A stretch of 12,472 nt of DNA from an uncultured Lachnospiraceae bacterium (GTDB taxonomy: Bacteria; Bacillota; Clostridia; Lachnospirales; Lachnospiraceae): contig CAJTYJ010000015.1 of assembly GCA_910583895.1 (NCBI GenBank), forward strand, positions 58,762 through 71,233, read 5' to 3'. Below are positions 6,632 through 12,472 of this stretch, one piece after another (position 1 is the first letter of the stretch; every line of letters begins with the position of its first letter). Below the pieces are notes generated by a model. The model saw only the letters and a program-made list of their open reading frames with translations, was not told the DNA's origin and made no database searches. A program made the position numbers and the translations under genes.

Positions 6632-7204
6632 TTATCCCTGCATCTCACCGCCGGCGGGCAAGAGAATCCCCCAGGCTTCTGTCAGGCGTTCCAGGGTAAA
6701 TACCGCATTGGCCGGACTGGTGGAAGGAAGCTTCACCGCCTCCATACCCGCTGCATCCCGGCAATATTTTTGATACAGGCGGTACGCTTTATCCCCGTTG
6801 GCAAAGATGCTCTTGATGCTGCTGCCCTTCAGGATCCCTGGAATGTCCGCCGGCACCACATTCCTGATGCTGCTGTCACTGGAACCGATGATGTCGCAGC
6901 TTTGAATCACATCCCACACCGCAATCTGGTGCTTAAGAAGCAGTGCCTTTTTTTCCTCTGTGGTCCCAGGCAGCGGTTCTTTGGTCAGATGCGCCAGGAC
7001 TTTCCAGAACCGGTTCTGGGGATGTCCGTAATAAAAATTCTGCTCCCGGGATTTGACCGACGGAAAGGTCCCAAGGACCAAAACCTTCGAGTGTATGTCA
7101 TAGACCGGTTCGAATGTATGTTCTACATGTTGATACCGGGCCATATCCTTTTCCAGATTATCTTCAGATCCGGTTCCGGAACGAACCAAACCGGCACGCT
7201 GCAT
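6632..7204 (-). CDS. DNA-deoxyinosine glycosylase (uracil-DNA glycosylase superfamily)
   Basis: A 190-residue predicted base-excision repair enzyme that removes hypoxanthine (deaminated adenine) from DNA. Motif 1 is seen at residues 45-67 as GTFPSVKS followed by FYYGHPQNRFW, the signature of the hypoxanthine-DNA glycosylase (family 6) branch. The second active-site loop appears as LPSTSPAN near the C terminus. I kept ATG at 7204, which gives an N-terminal tail of about 25 residues before the core, because GAGGTGA (7211-7217) sits 6 bases before it; the internal ATG at 7144 lacks a well-spaced site. The gene starts 11 bases after the small Cys-rich gene, and its ribosome-binding site overlaps that gene's stop codon, so the two are probably translationally coupled. 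Substrate preference within the superfamily is inferred from motif 1. Confidence 0.88.
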   Translation of the reverse strand: MQRAGLVRSGTGSEDNLEKDMARYQHVEHTFEPVYDIHSKVLVLGTFPSVKSREQNFYYGHPQNRFWKVLAHLTKEPLPGTTEEKKALLLKHQIAVWDVIQSCDIIGSSDSSIRNVVPADIPGILKGSSIKSIFANGDKAYRLYQKYCRDAAGMEAVKLPSTSPANAVFTLERLTEAWGILLPAGGEMQG

Positions 7205-7210
7205 GTCTTT

Positions 7211-7217
7211 TCACCTC
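7211..7217 (-). promoter_or_regulatory. Ribosome-binding site overlapping the upstream stop codon
   Basis: On the minus strand GAGGTGA (7217-7211) lies 6 bases before ATG 7204. It overlaps the TGA (7218-7216) of the preceding small gene. This decides the long start of the glycosylase and implies translational coupling. Confidence 0.75.
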
Positions 7218-7398
7218 ACATTTGTTTTCGGACAATCTGATATTCATCTTCCCCCCGAAAATAAGGGCAGCTGTCCACCGAACTGCTCAGGAACCGGTAC
7301 ATTTCATCCTCGTCCAGATCCATCTCGCACACATAATAATCATAGTCCTCATCGTATACATAATTGCTACACATTTCACAGCTTGTCTTTGCACGCAT
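7216..7398 (-). CDS. Small four-cysteine protein, DUF6472-like
   Basis: A 60-residue acidic protein with four cysteines, C7-x2-C10 then C24 and C44, a spacing that suggests a small zinc-binding fold. It is rich in aspartate and tyrosine around residues 13-22 (YVYDEDYDYYV) and ends with an EYQIVRKQM tail. The pattern resembles DUF6472 proteins, which as I recall are found in Lachnospiraceae and have no known function. The frame extends upstream to a TTG at 7440, but ATG at 7398 has AGGAG (7406-7410) 7 bases before it and begins just ahead of the cysteines. It sits between the HExxH membrane protein and the deoxyinosine glycosylase, with tight coupling to the latter. A helper role for the glycosylase is possible but rests only on position. 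Confidence 0.82.
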   Translation of the reverse strand: MRAKTSCEMCSNYVYDEDYDYYVCEMDLDEDEMYRFLSSSVDSCPYFRGEDEYQIVRKQM

Positions 7399-7455
7399 AA
7401 CACCTCTCCTGGAAAAATTCTGTTGCTTGTCTCTCCGCAAAAAACAGCGGTTTGG

Positions 7456-7992
7456 CTACACCATTGTCAGAAGATTGGGAATCAGCATGGCCACAGCGGT
7501 CGCATAGATGAGATCCAGCCAGAAGATGGACCCCACTGCCCCCACGTAGATCAGCCCGATGACCGGAGATAAGAGTATCTTGGGCAGAATTCCCACATTG
7601 GGATTTTTCAAAATCTGCGTCACCATGTTTTTCGCATCTCCGGTGCTGGGAAATGCGTGCATCAGAATCGAAAAGCCGACCCATGCCAGGAACAGGTTCA
7701 ACGGATTCAGATATTCCCTGAATCTGATAATCGGTATGGCCACCGGCGTCAGAATCAAAAGTCCGAGCAGCGTATTGATAAAGAACGGGCCGGTGGAAGT
7801 CAAAAACACCTTCCATGGATCCTCGGAAGACTCATGTTCCACATAGCCGCAGGGATTCCCCACCCGAAAATAAACCACCTGGAAAACCGGAATCCGCAGT
7901 ATCCGGCAAAAAATCTGATGGGCAAACTCATGGACCATAATGCCGGGAAAGGTAACGATGGAGATGATGATCCCCAGTCCTGGAATAATCAT
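7456..7992 (-). CDS. HExxH membrane protein, site-2-protease/DUF3267-like metallopeptidase
   Basis: A 178-residue integral membrane protein with about four hydrophobic segments. The zinc-binding signature H21-E-F-A-H25 lies inside the first segment (VHEFAHQIF), as in M50-type intramembrane proteases, and D119 in PSTGDAKN is a candidate third ligand. A STGPFFINTLLG stretch (66-77) resembles the short conserved loop of this superfamily. It is shorter than classical RseP/SpoIVFB proteases and has no PDZ or CBS domain. Its ATG overlaps the TGA of the upstream TPR gene (ATGA, 7992-7989), and GGAGGAG stands 5 bases upstream, so the two are expected to be made together. The substrate is unknown; the TPR protein could be an adaptor or a target. 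Family placement is by motif only. Confidence 0.8.
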   Translation of the reverse strand: MIIPGLGIIISIVTFPGIMVHEFAHQIFCRILRIPVFQVVYFRVGNPCGYVEHESSEDPWKVFLTSTGPFFINTLLGLLILTPVAIPIIRFREYLNPLNLFLAWVGFSILMHAFPSTGDAKNMVTQILKNPNVGILPKILLSPVIGLIYVGAVGSIFWLDLIYATAVAMLIPNLLTMV

Positions 7993-9059
7993 AAGGTCTC
8001 CTCCTCCACATAGTATTCTCTCAGTGTAATCTCACCGCTTAAAAGGGCTTTGGTATCTTCCTCGATGGGCGTATCTGCCTCTTCCATCTCCTGTTTCATC
8101 GCTTCTGCCTCTTCTTCCATCCGGTTTTCAAACAGGGCCACCAGATAAGTGTCTCTTACATAAGCGGCATCCGGATTGCTCTCGTAGGCAATGCGGGCAT
8201 AGTCAAGGCCTCCTTCCAGGTCCCCTTCCAGCATCTTGAGAATCGCAATCCCCCGGTTGGCCAGAGCCTCTGTTTTCTCATAGCAGAGAATCTGCTCATA
8301 ACATTCCCTGGCCCCTTCCAGATCCCCATCCCGGCGAAGGCGCGTGCCAAGATCTGCCCTGGCAACAAAATCCATAGGATCCTCCTCCAGACAGCGAAGC
8401 AGACACTCTTTGTATTCTTCCGGACTTTCGCTGACTTGTGCCAGATAATACCAGATCACCGACTGGAACATCCTGGGGTCTTCTTTCATCATCTCTAAAT
8501 GCTCCCGGAAGATGGCTGCGGTAAGCTCCGGGTCCATATCCTCATCAAAACCGTCCACCACCTCCTGCAGCGCATCCATGGTGTCATAATAGGAGGTCAG
8601 CACATTCTGATAGTGTACCATCTCTCCATAGGTCACATCGGACAACGACTTGCCCGCCAGATAAGTGTTCATACTGTAGGCTGCATAGTCATAACACCCA
8701 TACTCCATAGAAAGGGTGACCAGGCGGACGGCCAGATCCGTGAAATCCGGGTGTCTGGAAGCCACCTCATCCAGACTGGAAAGGGTGTCATAAAGCATGC
8801 CCGCTTCAATCTGTGCTTCTGCCGTGGCATAGATCCGATAGTCTGTAAGACTTTCCGGCATCCGGATATAGGCAAATGCAGTCAGAACCAGGATCACCAA
8901 TACGACGGGAATGCTGATCTTCGGAATCGGATAGTGGATTGCCGCCTCCCGGCATCTTCTGCAAAGTCTGGAATTCGGATTCTCCGACCGGTCCACCGGG
9001 GCCTGATGGCACGAAACACAGCCGTAAAGTTCCTGAAATATCTCCTGTTCATCCATCAT
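7989..9059 (-). CDS. Membrane-anchored zinc-ribbon and TPR-repeat protein
   Basis: A 356-residue protein of unknown function. The N terminus has a zinc-ribbon-like pair of knuckles, C14-x2-C17 and C33-x2-C36, followed by a basic stretch and one hydrophobic helix at about 48-65 (IPVVLVILVLTAFAYI). By the positive-inside rule the ribbon faces the cytosol and the rest the outside. From about residue 75 on, helix pairs resembling tetratricopeptide repeats follow, clearest around 225-310 (ADLGTRLRRDGDLEGARECY, then RGIAILKMLEGDLEGGLDYA). The C terminus is highly acidic. The first of two adjacent ATGs has AAGGAG 5 bases upstream. The gene lies 32 bases after the aldose epimerase-like gene and overlaps the HExxH membrane gene by 4 bases, suggesting a coupled pair. 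Confidence 0.82.
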   Translation of the reverse strand: MMDEQEIFQELYGCVSCHQAPVDRSENPNSRLCRRCREAAIHYPIPKISIPVVLVILVLTAFAYIRMPESLTDYRIYATAEAQIEAGMLYDTLSSLDEVASRHPDFTDLAVRLVTLSMEYGCYDYAAYSMNTYLAGKSLSDVTYGEMVHYQNVLTSYYDTMDALQEVVDGFDEDMDPELTAAIFREHLEMMKEDPRMFQSVIWYYLAQVSESPEEYKECLLRCLEEDPMDFVARADLGTRLRRDGDLEGARECYEQILCYEKTEALANRGIAILKMLEGDLEGGLDYARIAYESNPDAAYVRDTYLVALFENRMEEEAEAMKQEMEEADTPIEEDTKALLSGEITLREYYVEEETL

Positions 9060-9091
9060 AAGTACTCCTTCTTTTTATGATCGTTATTATT

Positions 9092-9895
9092 TTAACAAGG
9101 CTGAAAGGCAAAGAGATACTCTTTTGCTTCTCCTGCTTTCAGATACTGCACGTATTTTTTCTCCAGCAGACGGGTATCGGGCACCTGATCCATCGTCCCG
9201 CCGCACCAGGGTTCGATGCACAGAAACGGCGCGTCTTTTTTGATCGGCGTCCAGAAAGCAACCGTGGGATAATCCGGAAAATCAAACTGAATCCCTTTCT
9301 CCGTACACTGATGAATCAGCTTTACCGTCCGGCGGGTCAGATTTTCATAGAGTATGGCATCCTGGTCAAACAGCGGATACTGCAGATGCAGATCCTCCAC
9401 ATCCTCATCCTCAAACTGAAGCAGGTATTCCGTAAACTGCTCTCCCTCCTCCATGGGACAGAAAAATGCCGGATGTCCACCGATCAAAAACGGCATCTCT
9501 TCCTGGCTTTTATTGACAACACCATAAACAGCGGAAAGTTTCGGCCCGGTCAGGCGGAAGGTAACGGTAAACAGAAAGTCATAGGGAAACACTGCTTTTG
9601 TAGCCTCTGTCGCAGCTGTGGAAAGCACCACATAGTCCGCTCCCTGCTCAGCCACGACAAACTCCACGTCCTTTACAAATCCGTGTCTGGGCATATCATA
9701 CGCTTTTTCCCCGATGACCACTGCCTGCATGACCGGCCCGATATACGGAAAAAGAACCGGCGAGGTCTTTGCCCAGTAGGCAGGGTCTTTCTGCCACAGA
9801 TACTCTTTTCCTTCCGCCGTCTGATAAGACAGAAGCTCTGCCCCAAACGTCTGACAGGTAACTGCGGCATACTCATTTTTGATTGTGATATTCAT
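9092..9895 (-). CDS. Aldose 1-epimerase family protein (LacX-like)
   Basis: A 267-residue protein of the galactose mutarotase-like beta-sandwich fold, which interconverts alpha and beta anomers of aldoses or sugar phosphates. Conserved residues seen: R70-H71 in MPRHGF, H141 in GGHPAFFCP (the usual acid/base His region), and a late glutamate in IEPWCGG, the expected catalytic base. The length is shorter than GalM (about 340 residues) and fits the LacX/YeaD-type branch, whose physiological sugars are mostly unassigned. GGAGGAG lies 7 bases before the ATG. An extended -10 promoter with a palindromic operator lies about 70 bases upstream, so this is probably the first gene of the minus-strand block. 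No sugar transporter or kinase is nearby to suggest a substrate. Confidence 0.88.
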   Translation of the reverse strand: MNITIKNEYAAVTCQTFGAELLSYQTAEGKEYLWQKDPAYWAKTSPVLFPYIGPVMQAVVIGEKAYDMPRHGFVKDVEFVVAEQGADYVVLSTAATEATKAVFPYDFLFTVTFRLTGPKLSAVYGVVNKSQEEMPFLIGGHPAFFCPMEEGEQFTEYLLQFEDEDVEDLHLQYPLFDQDAILYENLTRRTVKLIHQCTEKGIQFDFPDYPTVAFWTPIKKDAPFLCIEPWCGGTMDQVPDTRLLEKKYVQYLKAGEAKEYLFAFQPC

Positions 9896-9963
9896 ACAAC
9901 GACTCCTCCGTAAATTCCTAAGATGCTCCTGCCCTCAACAGCCGGAGCCCTTGCTTTTCTTTT

Positions 9964-9972
9964 ATTATATCA
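9964..9972 (-). promoter_or_regulatory. Extended -10 promoter of the aldose epimerase-like gene
   Basis: On the minus strand TGATATAAT (9972-9964) is a perfect TATAAT with the extended TGn motif. It stands about 69 bases before the start codon at 9895. A 17-base spacer would put TGGTAT at the -35 position, a poor hexamer, which fits the extended -10. The likely transcription start is a few bases downstream, near 9957. Confidence 0.65.
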
Positions 9973-9978
9973 GCTTCA

Positions 9979-9994
9979 TGTGGTAAATACCACA
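9979..9994. promoter_or_regulatory. Operator-like palindrome over the -35 region
   Basis: TGTGGTA-AA-TACCACA (plus strand) is a perfect inverted repeat with 7-base arms and a 2-base centre. It covers the -35 position of the extended -10 promoter, where a bound repressor would block RNA polymerase. The GGT...ACC arms recall GntR-family operators, but I cannot name the regulator, and no regulator gene is present in the window. Confidence 0.6.
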
Positions 9995-10020
9995 CAAGAA
10001 TTCTATGCTGTGCACAATCC

Positions 10021-10054
10021 AAAAAGCAAAGACACGGGCCCGCACCCGTGTCTT
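10021..10054 (-). terminator. Rho-independent terminator after the serA-DUF1015 unit
   Basis: The 10-base-pair stem AAGACACGGG (10029-10038) with CCCGTGTCTT (10045-10054) has a 6-base loop. On the minus strand it is followed by TTTGCTTTTT. It lies 17 bases beyond the DUF1015 stop codon and separates that unit from the aldose epimerase promoter. Confidence 0.9.
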
Positions 10055-10071
10055 CTGGCATGATCCCATAT

Positions 10072-11304
10072 TCAGATTTCGTGTATAAACAGCCCGCTCC
10101 TCAGCTTTGGCTCAAACCAGGTGGATTTCGGAGGCATCAAAAGCCCCGCATCCGCCACTGCGAAGAGCTCCTGGATGGAAGTGGGGTACATGGCAAAAGC
10201 CACTTCCATATCGCTGTCTGCCCTGCGTTTTAATTCCTCCATCCCGCGGATTCCTCCCACGAAATCAATTCTCTGATCCGTCCGGGGATCCCGGATACCA
10301 AGAACAGGGCCCAAAAGCTCCCGCTGCAGGTATGCCACATCCAGCCCCTCTACCGGATCCTCCTGTATGTATTCCCTACGCGCGATCAACCGGAACCAAT
10401 ACCCCCGCAGATACATGGTGATCTGCCCTTTCTCCTGTGGTCTTTCCGGCTCTTCCATCAATATGGTCTCAAATTTTTCCGAGACCATCCCCAAAAATGC
10501 TTCCATGGTCAAACCGTTTAGATCCTTTACCACCCGGTTGTAATCCATGATCATCAGCTCATCGTCCGGGAACAGCACCGACAGAAAATAGTTAAAATCC
10601 TCCGTTCCGTCGTAATCCGGATATGCTTTCCTGCGTTTCTGTCCCACTTTCACTGCAGATGCAGTCCGATGGTGTCCATCGGCAATATAGACATTTCCCA
10701 CCTGTAAAAATGCCTGCTCCAATTCTAAAAGGACGCTCTTTTCTGTCACTTTCCACCCGGCATGGCGGATGCTGTCCTCTGTCTCAAAAGAAAACTCCGG
10801 TTCTGCAGCCTTGATTCCGCCTATAATGTCCCGGATCCTCCCATGAGAACGATAAGCCAGAAAGATCGGACCTGTCTGTGCACCACAGATATCTACATGA
10901 CGAATACGGTCCTCTTCCTTTTCCGCCCGGGTTTTTTCGTGTTTTTTTATAACCTGCTGTTCATAGTCATCAATGGAGGCACAGCCCACAATCCCAGTCT
11001 GGGACCGTCCCTCCATTGTCAGTTCGTAAATATAATAGACCGGCGACTCCTCCTTTACAAAAGAGCCGTCCTCCTGCATTTTCTGCAGGCGTTCTTTCGC
11101 CGCCTCGTAGACCTCCTGCGCATACATATCCTGTTCCGGCCCAAATTGCGTCTCCGGACGGTCAATGTTCAAAAAAGACAGAGGTTTTCCCTCCACCGCA
11201 CGTCTTGCTTCTTCTCTGTTGTATACATCATAGGGCAGAGCCGCGATCTTCTGCTCCAACCCTCTGGCCGGATGAACACAACAGAACGGCTTTACAACTG
11301 CCAT
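10072..11304 (-). CDS. DUF1015 family protein (ParB/SerK-like superfamily), linked to serine synthesis
   Basis: A 410-residue cytosolic protein of the DUF1015 (COG4198) family. Family marks are KKHEKT (120-125) followed by a basic/acidic run, and the invariant ADGHHRTASA (208-217) with H211, H212 and R213. This resembles the nucleotide-handling motif of ParB-like proteins such as the free serine kinase SerK. The biochemical role of this family is not known to me. Its ATG directly abuts the TAG of the upstream 3-phosphoglycerate dehydrogenase gene, with no base between, so the two are made from one message and probably coupled. DUF1015 genes are, as I recall, often next to serA and serC in Clostridia, which points to serine or phosphoserine metabolism. 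A missing phosphoserine phosphatase step is one candidate role. The family call is secure; the role is inference. Confidence 0.9.
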   Translation of the reverse strand: MAVVKPFCCVHPARGLEQKIAALPYDVYNREEARRAVEGKPLSFLNIDRPETQFGPEQDMYAQEVYEAAKERLQKMQEDGSFVKEESPVYYIYELTMEGRSQTGIVGCASIDDYEQQVIKKHEKTRAEKEEDRIRHVDICGAQTGPIFLAYRSHGRIRDIIGGIKAAEPEFSFETEDSIRHAGWKVTEKSVLLELEQAFLQVGNVYIADGHHRTASAVKVGQKRRKAYPDYDGTEDFNYFLSVLFPDDELMIMDYNRVVKDLNGLTMEAFLGMVSEKFETILMEEPERPQEKGQITMYLRGYWFRLIARREYIQEDPVEGLDVAYLQRELLGPVLGIRDPRTDQRIDFVGGIRGMEELKRRADSDMEVAFAMYPTSIQELFAVADAGLLMPPKSTWFEPKLRSGLFIHEI

Positions 11305-12468
11305 CTATCTCATCACCCTTACTTTCAGAACGCCTTTAATCTTCCGTATGGTATCAACCGCAGTTTCATCTGCTTTATTGGCCAGATCCATGATCACATA
11401 ACCATACTCACCTTTGGTCTCGTTGCTCATTCTTTCAATATTGATCCCCAGATCCCCGAAGGTTGCCGTAAATTTGGTCAGCATATTCGGAATATTCCGG
11501 TGGATAATCGTGACACGCATGGCGAACTTGCACACACCCATGTCACAGTTGGGGAAATTCACGGAATTGTGGATATTTCCATTTTCCAGATAATCCCGGA
11601 TCTCCTTCACCGCCATAATCGCACAGTTGTCCTCCGACTCCTCTGTGGATGCACCCAGATGAGGGATCACAATGGCATTCTTCATGGAAGCAATATCCGC
11701 TGTGGGAAAATCCGTCACGTACTTGCGGATCCGGTTGGTCCGCAGCGCCTCCACAATTGCTTTGGTATCCACCAGCGGGCCCCTTGCAAAATTCAGAATC
11801 ACCACATTGTTTTTCATATGCGCAATGGCAGAAGAATCAATCATCCCTTTGGTGCTCTCCATCAGCGGCACATGGATCGTGATATAATCACACTCCCGGT
11901 AGATGTCATTGACATCCGTAATGTGCCGGACATCCCTGGACAGATTCCAGGCAGCATTAACCGAGATATAGGGATCATAACCATATACCTCCATCCCAAG
12001 AGCTGCTGCCGCATTGGCCACCAGGATACCGATGGCTCCAAGACCGATGACTCCAAGCTTCTTTCCCATGATCTCATTGCCGGCAAATGCTTTTTTCTGC
12101 TTCTCCGCAAGCTGTGCAAGCTCCTCATTCTGCCGCTCGGAACGCACCCAGTAAAGACCGCCGATGATGTCCCTGGATGCCATAAGAAGCCCTGCCAGCA
12201 CCAGTTCCTTGACTCCGTTTGCATTGGCTCCCGGCGTATTGAAGACAGCGATTCCCTGCTCGGAACATTTTCCCAAGGGGATGTTGTTGACTCCCGCACC
12301 GGCCCTTCCGATTACACAGACACTTTTGGGGATCTCCATGTCGTGCATCAGGGCACTCCGCACCAGCACCGCGTCCGCATTCGCGATATTATCTGTCTTA
12401 GCATAATTGCCGTCAAAATTCTTCAGTCCAACCTCCGCGATGGGATTCAGACAATGATACTGATACAT
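11305..12468 (-). CDS. serA: D-3-phosphoglycerate dehydrogenase, short form with ACT domain
   Basis: A complete 387-residue cytosolic enzyme predicted to oxidise 3-phosphoglycerate with NAD to 3-phosphohydroxypyruvate, the first step of serine synthesis. Seen: the substrate loop GRAGAGVNNIP (54-64), the Rossmann motif GLGAIG (142-147) with D165 at the NAD-ribose position, R229 in NFARGPLVD, H270 in PHLGAS, and a C-terminal ACT domain (about 316-387), which in E. coli SerA mediates serine inhibition. The usual catalytic glutamate motif (D-V-F-x-x-E-P) reads TDFPTADI at 252-259, with no glutamate. ATG is 4 bases from the window end, so its ribosome-binding site and promoter are not visible. A phosphoserine aminotransferase gene may lie upstream outside the window. 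DUF1015 follows with zero spacing. Confidence 0.93.
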   Translation of the reverse strand: MYQYHCLNPIAEVGLKNFDGNYAKTDNIANADAVLVRSALMHDMEIPKSVCVIGRAGAGVNNIPLGKCSEQGIAVFNTPGANANGVKELVLAGLLMASRDIIGGLYWVRSERQNEELAQLAEKQKKAFAGNEIMGKKLGVIGLGAIGILVANAAAALGMEVYGYDPYISVNAAWNLSRDVRHITDVNDIYRECDYITIHVPLMESTKGMIDSSAIAHMKNNVVILNFARGPLVDTKAIVEALRTNRIRKYVTDFPTADIASMKNAIVIPHLGASTEESEDNCAIMAVKEIRDYLENGNIHNSVNFPNCDMGVCKFAMRVTIIHRNIPNMLTKFTATFGDLGINIERMSNETKGEYGYVIMDLANKADETAVDTIRKIKGVLKVRVMR

Positions 12469-12472
12469 AGTT

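Noticed and set aside
7399..7440. Longer TTG start (7440) for the small four-cysteine gene
   Set aside because: ATG at 7398 has a better ribosome-binding site and directly precedes the conserved cysteine region.
7437..7455. CCGC/GCGG hairpin with an A/T run between the HExxH gene and the small Cys gene, as a terminator
   Set aside because: The stem is 4 base pairs and the T-run on the minus strand falls in the loop, not after the stem.

Overview
This window looks like chromosomal DNA from a Gram-positive gut anaerobe of the class Clostridia, most likely family Lachnospiraceae. The evidence is a stand-alone AICAR transformylase of the clostridial type, a rubrerythrin, a small four-cysteine protein that I recognise as the Lachnospiraceae-associated DUF6472 type, strong AGGAG-type ribosome-binding sites, and a TTG-started hybrid histidine kinase. 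Genes are densely packed, no gap exceeds 180 bases, and I see no insertion sequence, phage gene, CRISPR array, tRNA or rRNA.

Layout. Two plus-strand genes come first: the AICAR transformylase (85-1263) and a large soluble hybrid histidine kinase (1324-4203) with four sensor repeats. They converge on a minus-strand block at a bidirectional terminator (4302-4346). Just before that terminator sit two copies of a 23-base repeat containing LexA (SOS) box-like palindromes. The minus-strand block, read in its own direction, runs: aldose 1-epimerase-like protein (9895-9092), membrane-anchored zinc-ribbon/TPR protein (9059-7989), HExxH membrane protease-like protein (7992-7456), DUF6472-like protein (7398-7216), DNA-deoxyinosine glycosylase (7204-6632), YbaK/EbsC deacylase (6578-6117), FMN-dependent alpha-hydroxy-acid dehydrogenase with an N-terminal cysteine cluster (6009-4990), and rubrerythrin (4888-4355). 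Gaps are short and no convincing internal terminator is visible, so several of these could share a transcript that starts at an extended -10 promoter with a palindromic operator near 9964-9994. Upstream of that promoter lies a second minus-strand unit, serA (12468-11305) followed with no intervening base by a DUF1015 gene (11304-10072), ending in a strong terminator at 10021-10054.

How the genes may work together. serA starts serine synthesis, and the abutting DUF1015 gene probably acts in the same pathway, although its reaction is unknown to me. The zinc-ribbon/TPR protein and the HExxH protein overlap by 4 bases (ATGA) and probably form a coupled membrane pair. The last genes of the block share a maintenance theme: deaminated-base removal, mischarged-tRNA clearance, a flavin enzyme whose oxidase relatives make peroxide, and a peroxide-reducing rubrerythrin. 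The strongest candidates for something undescribed are the tandem SOS-like boxes in a convergent gap with no SOS gene, the Cys-rich flavin enzyme, the protease/TPR pair and the serA-DUF1015 pair.
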